A stretch of DNA of 64,000 bases from the NCBI RefSeq assembly GCF_003318295.1, contig NZ_QOCW01000021.1, forward strand, positions 20,304-84,303, read 5' to 3'. Source of the DNA: Bacillus taeanensis (GTDB taxonomy: Bacteria; Bacillota; Bacilli; Bacillales; UBA6769). Numbering within the stretch: position 1 is the first letter of the stretch; each line of letters begins with the position of its first letter. Below are positions 42,565 through 53,600 of this stretch, piece after piece. The position numbers and the translations under genes were made by a program. The notes beneath the pieces are model-generated. The model searched no databases, was not told the DNA's origin, and saw only the letters and a list, made by a program, of their open reading frames with translations.

Positions 42565-43418
42565 TGTGGTGGAAAAAGAAATCCGTCTATCTTTTGGCTT
42601 TAAGCACCTTGTTAGCGGCATTTGTATGGTTTCAGATGGCAATGTTCCTTGCTCATACGATTTTTGGAGTAACAATTAAACTTAATCTTTTTAATTTCTG
42701 CCTTAGCTTTTTTAAGGAGTATTCCATTTATTATAACTTGGCAAGCTTAGTAATGAATATCATTATTATCTTCACACTGCTTATAACGGTTGTAAAAATA
42801 AGCATGCAATTTATTCTTCTCTATCAATTTAAAAAGCGGATCTCGTTTTTAAAGGATCGAGAGTTATCAACGTTTTACAGTGAAAAGTTTCAAGTTAATA
42901 AAGAAATCTATGTAGTAAGAAGTAATCAATACCTTGCTTTCACGATGGGAATTAGAAGCCCGTCTATTGTTCTATCGACTGCGTTAATTGATTTGCTTGA
43001 AGAAGAAGAATTAACGGCGGTGATCGAACATGAAACATTTCATCAACATAACCATGATCCTTTTATGATCTTTATTCTCCAAGTGATCGCCCAATCGTTG
43101 TGGTTTATTCCGCTCACAAAGTGGTGCTATATAAATTATAAAATTATTCGTGAAATTCTGGCTGATGAATATGCGATTCAAAAAATGGGTTCAGAAATAG
43201 GGTTGAGCAGTGCTTTATTAAAGCTTATCAAACACCGTTTGAGTGCTAAAGTGGCGCCAATCGTTGTTCAGTTTTCAGGTGAATCTGTAAACTACAGACT
43301 GCAGCAGTTGGTAGAACCGAAACGAAGCATTCCGGTAAAAATGAAACCGAGGACGGTATTGATTTCTATTTATGTTATGATTTTATTTTTGGGCATGGTG
43401 GTAATGACCCTTGCCTAA
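42561..43418 (+). CDS. M56-family membrane metallopeptidase, BlaR1-like without sensor domain
   Basis: A 285-residue membrane protein with the zinc motif HETFHQHNHD (near residue 155) and the third ligand region EILADEYAI (near 200), as in BlaR1 and MecR1. Membrane segments lie near 10-32, 55-80, 165-185 and 265-283. The C-terminal penicillin-binding sensor domain of BlaR1 is absent, so the signal is probably not a beta-lactam. It should cleave or trigger loss of the BlaI-type repressor encoded just upstream. Confidence 0.88.
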   Translation: MMWWKKKSVYLLALSTLLAAFVWFQMAMFLAHTIFGVTIKLNLFNFCLSFFKEYSIYYNLASLVMNIIIIFTLLITVVKISMQFILLYQFKKRISFLKDRELSTFYSEKFQVNKEIYVVRSNQYLAFTMGIRSPSIVLSTALIDLLEEEELTAVIEHETFHQHNHDPFMIFILQVIAQSLWFIPLTKWCYINYKIIREILADEYAIQKMGSEIGLSSALLKLIKHRLSAKVAPIVVQFSGESVNYRLQQLVEPKRSIPVKMKPRTVLISIYVMILFLGMVVMTLA

Positions 43419-43434
43419 AAACTTTTATCTTTAC

Positions 43435-43453
43435 ACACTACATATTGTAGTGT
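43435..43453 (+). promoter_or_regulatory. BlaI-type operator before doxX and the selenoprotein gene
   Basis: ACACTACATATTGTAGTGT is a perfect 8-bp inverted repeat around TAT and matches the operator at 42117-42135 in its arms. It ties the two downstream genes to the BlaI/M56 pair. Confidence 0.75.
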
Positions 43454-43476
43454 AATAATTGGAGAGGAGAATTGAT

Positions 43477-43890
43477 ATGAACAAAAATGTAGAAATTGGT
43501 GCATTGATTTTAAGAGTAGTTTTAGGGATTACCTTCTTTATTCACGGCTTGGCAAAGTTTCAGGGTGGGATCGACAATACAGCCGGCTGGTTTTCAAGCA
43601 TTGGTTTACCTGGCTTTTTGGCATATGCAGTCGCAATCATTGAGTTAGTGGGCGGTTTAGTATTAATCGTAGGCTTTGCAACACGGATTGTTTCAATTCT
43701 ACTAGCGCTCATTATGCTTGGAGCGATTTTAAAGGTGAAAATCTCAAATGGTTTCATGGGGAGTGCTCAAGGATCAGGATACGAGTTTGATCTTGTCTTA
43801 ATGGCTGTAGCGATTTACCTCTTTTTACATGGAACTACAATGTTAAGTGTTGATTCCAAGCTTTCTGATCGAAAGCCGGCTAACGAATAA
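43477..43890 (+). CDS. DoxX-family membrane protein
   Basis: A 137-residue protein with four membrane segments and the family start ILRVVLGITFFIHGLAKFQGG (near residues 10-30), GLPGFLAYAVAIIELVGGLVLIVG (near 41-64). DoxX proteins work in thiol or quinone redox and oxidative-stress complexes. The ATG at 43477 follows GGAGAGGAG; an upstream TTG lies before that site. It is followed 30 bases later by the thioredoxin-like selenoprotein candidate, probably in one operon. Confidence 0.88.
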   Translation: MNKNVEIGALILRVVLGITFFIHGLAKFQGGIDNTAGWFSSIGLPGFLAYAVAIIELVGGLVLIVGFATRIVSILLALIMLGAILKVKISNGFMGSAQGSGYEFDLVLMAVAIYLFLHGTTMLSVDSKLSDRKPANE

Positions 43891-43920
43891 AAATAGCTCA
43901 CAACTAAGAAAGGAACGATT

Positions 43921-44436
43921 ATGAAAACAAAACTGATATTTTTACTTCTCAGCGCAGTGCTTGTTCTCGCAGCATGCGGTGATAAAAAAGTAGAAGAACA
44001 AATGACGTTATTGGATCATGAAAAAAATGAAGTGACGTTCCCGCAGGAGAAACCGACGTTATTCTTTTTCATTACAACATACACATGAAGTCACTGCCAA
44101 CAGCAGCTGGTTCAGCTGCATGAAAATTTGGATGCATTAAAAGATTTGGATGTTAATATGTACATTGTTAGCGGCGACACACCTGAAGAGCAGGCGGAAC
44201 TCTATAACGCTTTAGAAGATGCCTATGGAAAAAGTCTTCCGTTTATTTCAGATCCTGATCTTAAAATGATTGAGCTTTTTAATATGAAAAATAATGATGC
44301 TGCTTACCGCGGCTATGGGCTCATGGATACAGAAGGAAATGTTGTATTCAATACAATCAATGATTTATGGGGTCAAGAGCTTGATCAAACAGTTGAAGAA
44401 ATAAAAGAGGAATATGAAAAGATTCATAACGATTAG
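43921..44436 (+). CDS. Candidate selenoprotein: thioredoxin/peroxiredoxin-like lipoprotein with UxxC
   Basis: An ATG after AAAGGA opens a 172-codon frame, broken only by TGA at 44086-44088 (codon 56). The signal ends in lipobox LAACG (Cys 19). The codons around the TGA read FFFITTYT-TGA-SHCQQQLVQLHENL, so the TGA stands exactly at the first cysteine of a CxxC redox motif of the thioredoxin fold (strand, then motif, then helix). The fold continues with MYIVSGDTPEEQ, LPFISDPD and YGLMDTEGNVVF. A perfect 7-bp hairpin with a GUU loop begins 14 nt after the TGA, as in bacterial SECIS elements. Reading TGA as selenocysteine gives a 171-residue outer-face redox lipoprotein. The alternative is a nonsense mutation of TGC or TGT. 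Confidence 0.7.
44103..44119 (+). promoter_or_regulatory. SECIS-like hairpin
   Basis: GCAGCTG (44103-44109), loop GTT, CAGCTGC (44113-44119): a perfect stem within the coding region. It begins 14 nt after the TGA, the same gap as in E. coli fdhF between UGA and the apical UGCAGGUCUGCA, and the apex contains GGU as there. About 21 nt separate TGA and loop, inside the range given for bacterial SECIS. Confidence 0.6.
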
Positions 44437-44451
44437 TTTAACTTATCATTA

Positions 44452-44502
44452 AAAAAGCCCGTCTGGAATGTTAGTAAAATGAACGTTCCAGACGGGCTTT
44501 AT
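44452..44502 (+). terminator. Terminator after the selenoprotein candidate
   Basis: AAAGCCCGTCTGGAA pairs with TTCCAGACGGGCTTT around a 17-nt loop. Confidence 0.85.
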
Positions 44503-44641
44503 TGATAGTGCGTATGATGAGACAGGGAATGTACGAAGAAAATAGCGGTTTAGAGTTAGAGCGCACATAAAAAGGTGGAAGAGAGGGACAGCTTGCTTTT
44601 TCGAAAGTGTGCTGTCCTTTCAGGTGTATCTTCCACTCGTA
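44503..44641. other. Intergenic stretch with a hairpin
   Basis: GGACAGC and GCTGTCC (about 44587-44621) pair, enclosed by weaker GGTGGAAGA/TCTTCCACT arms. It may end the minus-strand small gene. No gene is supported here. Confidence 0.5.
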
Positions 44642-44794
44642 TTAATAATGTTTACACTCGTGCAATAATGAATAAGCTAACTGCTCACTGTCGGTATATC
44701 CATACAGCTTCCAGCCTTCTAATATCTTGATTGTTGTTTGATGAATATCATAACAAATTTCTTCGTCAGTTTTGCTGTACATAATGTAATACAT
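44642..44794 (-). CDS. Hypothetical 50-residue protein
   Basis: ATG at 44794 with AGGCAGGG upstream. The product begins MYYIMYSKTDEEI and ends LLHECKHY; it has two cysteines and looks soluble. The frame is intact and lies alone between two converging units. Family not recognised. Confidence 0.5.
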   Translation of the reverse strand: MYYIMYSKTDEEICYDIHQTTIKILEGWKLYGYTDSEQLAYSLLHECKHY

Positions 44795-44864
44795 CGTTCA
44801 TCCCTGCCTTCATCATTCTTTTTATTTATTAATCTTTTTTTCGTTAATGTAAAGTTCACTTACA

Positions 44865-45518
44865 TTATTGAGCAGCTAAAAGCTCTGGTGCAACGGTAAA
44901 GTGTGCTTCTGTTTTTTCTTTTACTTCTTCAACGGTTACATTGTCTTGTGTTTCAACAAGGACCATTCCGTCTGCAGTAAAGTCAAAAACAGCAAGATCA
45001 GTAATAAGTCGGTTTACAACGCGCTGTCCGGTGAGCGGCAGTGAGCATTGCTTTTTAATTTTTGATTGTCCGTGCTTATTAACGTGTTCCATAATAATAA
45101 CGACCCGCTTTGCGCCGTTGACGAGATCCATTGCGCCACCCATTCCTTTTACCATTTTGCCTGGAATCATCCAGTTTGCGAGGTCACCTTGTTCTGAAAC
45201 TTCCATGCCGCCAAGAATAGCAAGGTCAATATGACCGCCGCGAATCATCGCAAACGATTCGGCGTTATCAAAAAAGGAAGCACCAGGGACCGTCGTAATC
45301 GTTTCTTTCCCGGCATTAATTAAATCAGGATCTTCCTCGCCAGCTAACGGATAAGGACCGATACCGAGTAAGCCGTTTTCCGATTGAAGCAGTACATTAA
45401 AATCTGCCGGGATTTCATTTGCGACAAGCGTCGGCATGCCAATCCCTAAATTCACATTCATGCCATCCTCAATTTCTTTAACCGCTCTTTTTACAATGCG
45501 AAGGCGCATATCTTTCAT
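44865..45518 (-). CDS. scoB: 3-oxoacid CoA-transferase subunit B
   Basis: A 217-residue beta subunit carrying the catalytic glutamate in [13 protein letters not shown] (near residue 49), with [23 protein letters not shown] (near 95) and [10 protein letters not shown] following. With subunit A it moves CoA from succinyl-CoA to acetoacetate or a related acid. Of the possible starts, the ATG at 45518 follows GGAG; the frame's first codon, GTG 45527, overlaps that site. Confidence 0.93.
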   Translation of the reverse strand: MKDMRLRIVKRAVKEIEDGMNVNLGIGMPTLVANEIPADFNVLLQSENGLLGIGPYPLAGEEDPDLINAGKETITTVPGASFFDNAESFAMIRGGHIDLAILGGMEVSEQGDLANWMIPGKMVKGMGGAMDLVNGAKRVVIIMEHVNKHGQSKIKKQCSLPLTGQRVVNRLITDLAVFDFTADGMVLVETQDNVTVEEVKEKTEAHFTVAPELLAAQ

Positions 45519-45542
45519 TTTATTCACTCCATTTCTTTATTT

Positions 45543-46241
45543 TTAAGCGTTTACAACTGTAAGGCGTTCAATGCGCTTTTCATAATTTGTTCCGAGCAGT
45601 AAGCGCTGTACATAAATGCCCGGTGTATGAATTTCATCCGGATTTAGTTCACCTGCTTCTACAATTTCTTCTACTTCAGCAATCGTTATTTTTCCGGCCA
45701 TTGCTGCAAGAGGATTAAAGTTTCGAGCGGTTTTGCGGAATACTAAATTGCCGCGTGTATCCGCTTTCCATGCTTTCACAAGTGCGAAATCTCCTGTAAT
45801 CCCATGTTCAAGGAGGTAAGGCTTCCCGTTAAATTCTTTTACTTCTTTTCCTTCAGCGATTGGTGTCCCAACACCAGTTGCTGTATAAAAACCAGGTATG
45901 CCGGCACCGCCTGCGCGAATTCGCTCTGCCAGCGTTCCCTGCGGTATTAGTTCAACTTCTAATTCGCCGCTCAAATACTGCTTTTCAAACGTTTTATTTT
46001 CGCCAACATAAGAAGAGATCATTTTTTTTATTTGATGATTTCTAAGGAGTAAACCAAGTCCCCAGTCATCGACGCCGCAGTTATTACTCACAACTGTTAA
46101 ATTTTTCGTACCTTGTTCAACAAGTGCTCCAATCGCCTTTTCAGGAATTCCGCAAAGACCGAATCCGCCGACAATTAACGTCGCACCATCTCCAATATCC
46201 TGTACTGCTTCACTAAATGAGTTCATGATTTTACCGCTCAT
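45543..46241 (-). CDS. scoA: 3-oxoacid CoA-transferase subunit A
   Basis: A 232-residue alpha subunit with the family pattern [21 protein letters not shown] (near residues 16-36), [14 protein letters not shown] (near 52), [25 protein letters not shown] (near 97) and [12 protein letters not shown] (near 168). It is the first gene of the scoAB operon, with AGAGGAGG before its ATG, 24 bases ahead of scoB. The divergent LysR gene is its probable regulator. Confidence 0.93.
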   Translation of the reverse strand: MSGKIMNSFSEAVQDIGDGATLIVGGFGLCGIPEKAIGALVEQGTKNLTVVSNNCGVDDWGLGLLLRNHQIKKMISSYVGENKTFEKQYLSGELEVELIPQGTLAERIRAGGAGIPGFYTATGVGTPIAEGKEVKEFNGKPYLLEHGITGDFALVKAWKADTRGNLVFRKTARNFNPLAAMAGKITIAEVEEIVEAGELNPDEIHTPGIYVQRLLLGTNYEKRIERLTVVNA

Positions 46242-46376
46242 AAAAAAACCTCCTCTATAAAGTTTCGAAATTTCTAATAACTTCTTATTTATAGTTTACA
46301 GCGTTTATATATATGAGTAAAATGAATAAAAAGAATATAAATTATGAATGAAATGAATAAATGGGAGGGGAGAACT

Positions 46377-47261
46377 ATGGAACTACGAGACTTAAAAGCT
46401 TTTATGGAAGTTGCCGATCACAAAAGTTTTACGAAAGCGGCAGCTCATTCGTATTTAACACAGCCTTCTTTAAGTAAAACGGTTAAAAAATTAGAAGAAG
46501 AACTTGGGGTAGAACTATTTGATCGCTCCACAAGACATTTGCGTCTGACCGATGCCGGAGAAATTGTCTACGAGCAGAGTCAAAAAATACTCTCAGCAAT
46601 GTCGCAAGTAAACGTCCTTTTAGATGAACTGCGAGACGTTGTTTCAGGGGAGATCAAAATTGGGATTCCGCCATTGGTCGGTACGCTTATTTTCCCGGAA
46701 ATCGCCAGAGATTTTCATAATCAGTACCCGAAAGTAACGCTTGAGCTCGTTGAACTTGGAGCAAGATTAATTGAGAAACTAGTTGAAGAGGGGGCAATTG
46801 ATGTTGGCGTTGTCGTCCTGCCGGCAGAGGAGGCTAAATTCAATATTTATCCGCTTATAAAGGATGAATTTGTTTTATATTTACATAAAGATCACGAACT
46901 ATCACAGCGAAGTTCTGTTTCTTTGAACGAACTAAAAGAAGAAAAGTTTATATTGTTTTCAAAAGACTTTACGTTATATGACTACATTATCGGGGTATGT
47001 GAAGAAGCAGGCTTCACCCCTGACATTTCTTATCAAAGCTCACAGTGGGATTTAATTGTTGAGCTTGTCTCATACAATCTCGGCATTACACTTTTGCCAA
47101 AATCGATTTATAACAAACAAACGAACTCCAATGTTAAAATCGTCCCGCTTGAAAATTCCAATCTTCTTTGGAAACTGGGGATTATTACAAAAAAAGAAGC
47201 TTACCATTCTTTTGCATTGAAAGCGCTGCTCGAGGTAGTAGGGCGAAAAGATGACTTTTAA
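46377..47261 (+). CDS. LysR-family transcription regulator
   Basis: A 294-residue regulator. The N-terminal helix-turn-helix is FMEVADHKSFTKAAAHSYLTQPSLSKTVKKLEEELG split over residues 9-44; a type-2 periplasmic-binding fold follows (GEIKIGIPPLVGTLIFPEIA near 90). The frame is open from 46344; the ATG at 46377 follows GGGAGGGGAG. It is divergent from scoAB, so it most likely controls that operon, perhaps in response to a small acid. Confidence 0.9.
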   Translation: MELRDLKAFMEVADHKSFTKAAAHSYLTQPSLSKTVKKLEEELGVELFDRSTRHLRLTDAGEIVYEQSQKILSAMSQVNVLLDELRDVVSGEIKIGIPPLVGTLIFPEIARDFHNQYPKVTLELVELGARLIEKLVEEGAIDVGVVVLPAEEAKFNIYPLIKDEFVLYLHKDHELSQRSSVSLNELKEEKFILFSKDFTLYDYIIGVCEEAGFTPDISYQSSQWDLIVELVSYNLGITLLPKSIYNKQTNSNVKIVPLENSNLLWKLGIITKKEAYHSFALKALLEVVGRKDDF

Positions 47262-47378
47262 ACATAATTGACAAGAATTAAAAAAGACTAAAACAGGAAT
47301 GAAGCATGATTAGGCAGGTGAGAAAAAGAAGACTAGAAGGAAGAAGAATGGAGCGGCACCTCTATAAATCAAAACATA
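47262..47378. other. Short intergenic stretch
   Basis: No gene or site is seen before the terminator that follows. Confidence 0.5.
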
Positions 47379-47425
47379 AAAAAACCCTGATTTTGCAGAT
47401 TGCAGCAAGATCAGGGCTTTTATTT
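47379..47425. terminator. Bidirectional terminator
   Basis: CCCTGA (47385-47390) and TCAGGG (47411-47416) form the base of a stem extended by TTTTGC/GCAAGA, with T-runs on both strands. It serves the convergent LysR and GntR genes. Confidence 0.7.
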
Positions 47426-47470
47426 CCGAAAAACGTCTTAGCGGATTATTTTTAAAGAAACCGCGCCTTG

Positions 47471-48187
47471 CTATAACGAATAACTGCTCGCCTGCACGAA
47501 GAACTGCGATTGTTGATAATTATATGTCACTTTTGAAAAGTCGAATGGCTGGCCGTTGTTTAAGTGAAACACCGATTCCATCTCAAGTTTCGGTTCATCT
47601 TTTTCAAGCTCTAAATACTTTGCTTCTTCTTCATTTAATTTTCCGATATGAAGGAAAGTATCGGAAAAACCAATTTTTAATCCTAATCCTTCTGTAATAT
47701 AGTTAAAGATCGATTCAGCGACAATTTCTTTGTTCAAATAAGTGATAATTGCTTTATTAAAGTACGATTCCTCTAACGATAGCGGCTGGCCGTGAATGTA
47801 GCGGATTCTTTTCACATAATACACATCTTGATTAAGCTCAACATTTAAATTAACCGCTGCTTCTTGTGTTGGTTTTGTAACTTTTAATTGGAGCACTTCT
47901 GATGTTAATTGAAATTCCTCAAGGCTGTTTTTAAATCCCTGACTTGCGAGTAAGTTAATATATCCTTTTCGCTTATGCTTTCGAACGAAAATCCCGCTTC
48001 CTCTAACTTGAAAGACGACCCCTTTTTTCTCTAATAAATCCAATGATTTCGTAACCGTACTTTTACTCACGCCAAATTGCGTCATTAATTTTTCCAAGAC
48101 AGGCAGTTTGTCTCCCTGTTTAAGGGCATGATCTTCAATATATTTTTCGATTTCGTTTGCGATGTGCTGGTATTTTAACATATCCAT
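47471..48187 (-). CDS. GntR-family (UTRA domain) regulator
   Basis: A 238-residue regulator with an N-terminal winged helix (LPVLEKLMTQFGVSKSTVTKSLDLLEKKG near residues 28-57, in shorter blocks) and a C-terminal UTRA sensor (YYVKRIRYIHGQPLSLEESY near 124). UTRA domains usually sense sugar phosphates. It is divergent from a 6-phospho-beta-glucosidase gene, the same pairing as ydhQ and ydhP in B. subtilis, so the ligand is probably a phosphorylated beta-glucoside. Confidence 0.9.
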   Translation of the reverse strand: MDMLKYQHIANEIEKYIEDHALKQGDKLPVLEKLMTQFGVSKSTVTKSLDLLEKKGVVFQVRGSGIFVRKHKRKGYINLLASQGFKNSLEEFQLTSEVLQLKVTKPTQEAAVNLNVELNQDVYYVKRIRYIHGQPLSLEESYFNKAIITYLNKEIVAESIFNYITEGLGLKIGFSDTFLHIGKLNEEEAKYLELEKDEPKLEMESVFHLNNGQPFDFSKVTYNYQQSQFFVQASSYSL

Positions 48188-48287
48188 TCCTCTTTAGTGT
48201 ATTAATTTTTATTATGAGAATTATATCATAAGCGAACTAAAAGCTCCTATTCTTAAATTGTTTAATTATAAAATTATTATCAGTTAC

Positions 48288-48316
48288 TTGATAAATTATA
48301 CCGATACAATTATAAT
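48288..48316 (+). promoter_or_regulatory. Sigma-A promoter of the GH1 glycosidase gene
   Basis: TTGATA (48288-48293), 17-bp spacer, TATAAT (48311-48316). A leader of about 110 bases follows. The GntR operator was not identified. Confidence 0.75.
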
Positions 48317-48415
48317 GTAAGTGTATAAAAGGAGAAGAATACTAGAACTTAAAAAGAAGTCAGCTTTGAAAATAGTAATGATCGTTTAGTAGATCAAAAA
48401 TTATTACAGTTGTAA

Positions 48416-49897
<1,482 letters not shown>

Positions 49898-49923
49898 CGA
49901 GTGCTTATAAAACAGTTTGATCA

Positions 49924-49957
49924 AAAGTCCTGTATTGATATGCAGGACTTACTTTTT
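49924..49957 (+). terminator. Terminator after the GH1 gene
   Basis: AAGTCCTG pairs with CAGGACTT around a 10-nt loop, followed by ACTTTTTG. Confidence 0.75.
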
Positions 49958-49990
49958 GCAGCAAAGAAACAAATCATATTTCCAAACCAC

Positions 49991-50042
49991 TTGACTTTTA
50001 ACAAATCTCACTTATAATAAAAACGGAATGAACATTCATTCC
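49991..50042 (+). promoter_or_regulatory. Promoter and TetR-type operator
   Basis: TTGACT (49991-49996), 16-bp spacer, TATAAT (50013-50018), then GGAATGAACATTCATTCC (50025-50042), an inverted repeat that overlaps the predicted start. The same half-site recurs at 50649-50664. Confidence 0.8.
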
Positions 50043-50059
50043 TAAAATGAGGTGAAAAA

Positions 50060-50626
50060 ATGTCGAATCAAAAACAAGAGGCTATTTTTGAGGCAGCCAT
50101 GCAGTTATTTGCAGAACGCGGTTATGATGGAACGACCGTACCAATGATCGCTGATAAAGCAAAAGTAGGGGCTGGAACGATCTATCGTTATTTTGAAAAT
50201 AAAGAATCACTTGTTAATTCATTATTTACAAAATGTGTTCTTCAGTTTTCTGAAGCGATCCGATCTAATTTTCCTTCTGAAACGAATGTTAGGGAAAAAT
50301 TCACTCATATCTTTAATCGGTTATTTGAATTTGCACGACATAATGTGAATGCTTTTCGTTTTATTAATTCTCATCATGAGGGCCATTATTTGAATGAATC
50401 TAGTAAAAAAACGTTTAACGATTTCCTTGATTTTATTATCGAGTTAATCGAGGATGGAAAAGAAAGAGGCGTTATTCGCTCATTACCGTCATGTGCTTTA
50501 ATTGCGCTTGTGTATGAACCAATTGTAAAGCTGGTTCAGCTGATGGAGACAGGTGAATTAACGTATACGGAAGAGTTAGTAAAAGAACTGGAAGAAAGCT
50601 TTTGGAATGCTATTGGAATCAGTTGA
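50060..50626 (+). CDS. TetR-family regulator of the MMPL exporter
   Basis: A 188-residue repressor with the typical N terminus IFEAAMQLFAERGYDGTTVPMIADKAKVGAGTIYRYFENKESL at residues 9-51 (given here only as family pattern) and an all-helical ligand domain. Palindromic operators in front of both this gene and the MMPL gene downstream point to repression of both, released by the exported compound. Confidence 0.92.
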   Translation: MSNQKQEAIFEAAMQLFAERGYDGTTVPMIADKAKVGAGTIYRYFENKESLVNSLFTKCVLQFSEAIRSNFPSETNVREKFTHIFNRLFEFARHNVNAFRFINSHHEGHYLNESSKKTFNDFLDFIIELIEDGKERGVIRSLPSCALIALVYEPIVKLVQLMETGELTYTEELVKELEESFWNAIGIS

Positions 50627-50648
50627 TTCAATAGCTTTGCTATAAACA

Positions 50649-50664
50649 GAATGAATATTCATTC
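50649..50664 (+). promoter_or_regulatory. TetR-type operator before the MMPL gene
   Basis: GAATGAATATTCATTC is a perfect 16-bp palindrome that shares its half-site GAATGAA with the operator at 50025-50042. It lies 24 bases before the MMPL start. Confidence 0.75.
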
Positions 50665-50687
50665 CGTAAAAAGAAAGGTGAGTTTAG

Positions 50688-53600
50688 ATGGAAAAGTTAA
50701 AAAGCTGGAGAAGTGTCTCCTTTGTGTTATGGATCATCATTACGGCTGTTATGTTAACAACAATGCCTAATATGAATGAGCTTGTAAAAGAAAAAGGACA
50801 AATTACAATTCCTGATACAGAACAAAGTGCTATTGCTGACGAGATGTTGAAGCAAATGAATGATGAAGATGGCGAAACGTATGGAATAATTGCCGTTTTT
50901 AACAGCGGCAGTGAAAAAGCCTTCACAAATCAACAAAAGAAACAGATAGAAGTTGTTATTAATGAATTGCAAACCAAGCAAAACGATCTAGGAATTACCG
51001 TGCTCGCTTCTCATTTAGATAGTGAAGAGCTGGAAAAGCAGTTGGTTTCAAAAGACAACACAACTATTTTGACGCAAATTTCCGTGAACAAAAACCAGGG
51101 TAACATTTCAGCAGTAACTGCTAAACTTCATCAGATTATGAACATAGAAGATGTTAAAACGTATTTAACAGGAAGTGAATTAATCGGAAATGACTTTCAA
51201 CAATCAACACAAGAAGGCGTAAAAAAGACAGAAGTGATTGCGATTATTTTTATTCTTGTTGTGTTAATTCTTGTTTTTCGCTCTCCAATTGTTCCCGTCA
51301 TTTCGCTTCTTACAGTTGGAGTTTCTTATTTGGTGTCATGGGGAGTGATCGCCCAAATTGTTGATAAATTTAATTTTCCTTTTTCAAACTTTACGCAAGT
51401 GTTTGTCGTCGTTGTATTATTTGGAGTTGGAACGGATTATAATATTTTGTTGTATACACGATTTAAAGAGGAACTAAGCAAACAGGAAGATGCTTATTTA
51501 GCCGTAAAAGCAACCTTTAAATCAGCAGGAAAAACGGTTTTATACAGTGGGTTAGCGGTATTAATCGGGTTTGCATCACTTATTTTAGCGAATTTCAAAC
51601 TCTATCAAGCAACTTCAGGAGTGGCTGTTAGTGTTGCAGTTCTGCTTCTTGTGTTAACTACGTTAAATCCTTTTTTCATGGTATTGCTCGGAAAAGGGAT
51701 GTTTTATCCGGTTAAAAATTTTAAAGGTCACGGAGATAGCCGTTTATGGGGCTTTCTTGCCAAGAACTCTGCAGCTAGACCGCTTTTAGCACTTATTTTT
51801 GTTTTTGCTTTATCGATGCCTTTTATATTGAGTTATTCAAATACATTGAACTTCAATGACTTATTTGAAGTAAATGACAAGTATGAATCAAAACAAGGGA
51901 TTAATGTAATTGAGGAACATTTTCCATCAGGTTTTTCTTCTCCAAGTACACTCGTGATTCAATCAGACAACGAGTTCGATCAGGTGAGTTCACTGCAAAC
52001 GTTAGATGAATTAACTGAGAAAATTTCACAGATTGACGGTGTTTCGGCTGTCTACTCGCCAACACGTCCAACCGGAGAGAAAATTAAGGAATTGTACATT
52101 AATGATCAAGCCAATGAACTTAATAAAGGGTTAGGCGATGCCAATAACGGAATCGGCGAAATTAACGAAGGATTATCTTCGGCAGAAAATCAGCTCCAAA
52201 GCAGTGATTCAAACGGTCTCGCTAATGTACAAAGGTTAATTGATGGAACAAATGAAGTGGAAAATGGCGTGTCAGCTTTAGGAAATGCCATGAATCAGTT
52301 AACAGAAGGAATTAACAGCGGTGCCGCAGGAGCTCAAGAAATAGAAGATGGTTTTGTTTCATTAAACGAAAACATCACCATACTATCAAGTGCCGTTTCC
52401 AAACTTCATACAGGTTACAGCCAATTAGAAACAGGATTAAGCTCTTATGAACAACATTTCGGAAGTATTGCTGAAGCGATTGATGGGGCTAAAGCAGGGT
52501 ATGTGCAGATCGAAACGTTGATGAATACTTTGATTGAAACAAAACCTGAATTAGAAAGCGATCCGAACGTACAGCAAACATTGGCCATCGCTCAAGCAGC
52601 ACAAAACCAATTAAATGAACTTTCAAGCCAATTAAAGAAATTAACTATTCAGCATCAAGCTGCGATGACTTCGTTTAAAGAAGCGAATACGTCTCTCGCT
52701 AAAGTGAATGATGGCTTAACACAACTGAAGAACGGTATTGCCCAGTTACAAGCAGGGACGACTACTTTAAAAACTGGACTCGTCGAAGGAGCGGCTGGTT
52801 CAGAGCAAATTGCGAGTAAAACATTGGTTCTGAAATCAGGTGTGTCTGAAATTAATAATGGTCAAGAACAGTTACTGCAGGGACTTAATGATCTCCAGGA
52901 AAAAATGGGTCAGCTGCAAACAGGTCTAACAGCGAGTACCCAAGGTCTTGATCAAGTAAGCAGCGGCTTACAAGATGCCCAACAGTATTTAGGCGATCTA
53001 AGCGAATCAAAAACTTCTGAAAAATTTTATCTTCCACAAGAAGTATTGGAAAGTGAGGATTTCCAGAAAGCATTAAATACGTATCTATCAGATAACAGAA
53101 AGATTGCTAGAATGATGATTATTTTAGATGTAAATCCTTATTCACAAGAAGCGATGCCAATTATTGAAGATATTAATAAACAAGTGGACGCGGCATTAAG
53201 TGGTACAGAGTTAAAAGGTGCAAAAACAGCGATTGGCGGCACAACAGCTCGAAATGCTGATCTAAAGGATCTCACACAACAAGATTTCTTACGTACAGCG
53301 ACAATTATGTTAATAGGAATTGCACTCGTTTTAATTGTGATTACACGATCTGTCTCTCATTCAATCTTTATTGTTGGTTCATTGCTCTTAGTATATTTTA
53401 CATCACTTGGTATTGTTGAATTAATTAGTTCACAGCTTTTAAATGTCGATATTTTAAGCTGGAATGTGCCGTTCTTTAGTTTTATTATGATTGTTGCACT
53501 TGGTGTTGATTACAGCATTTTCTTAATGATGCGATACAATGAGTTAGAAGGAGATCCGACAGCACGAATTGTCGAAGCATCTCGTCACATCGGTGGGGTT

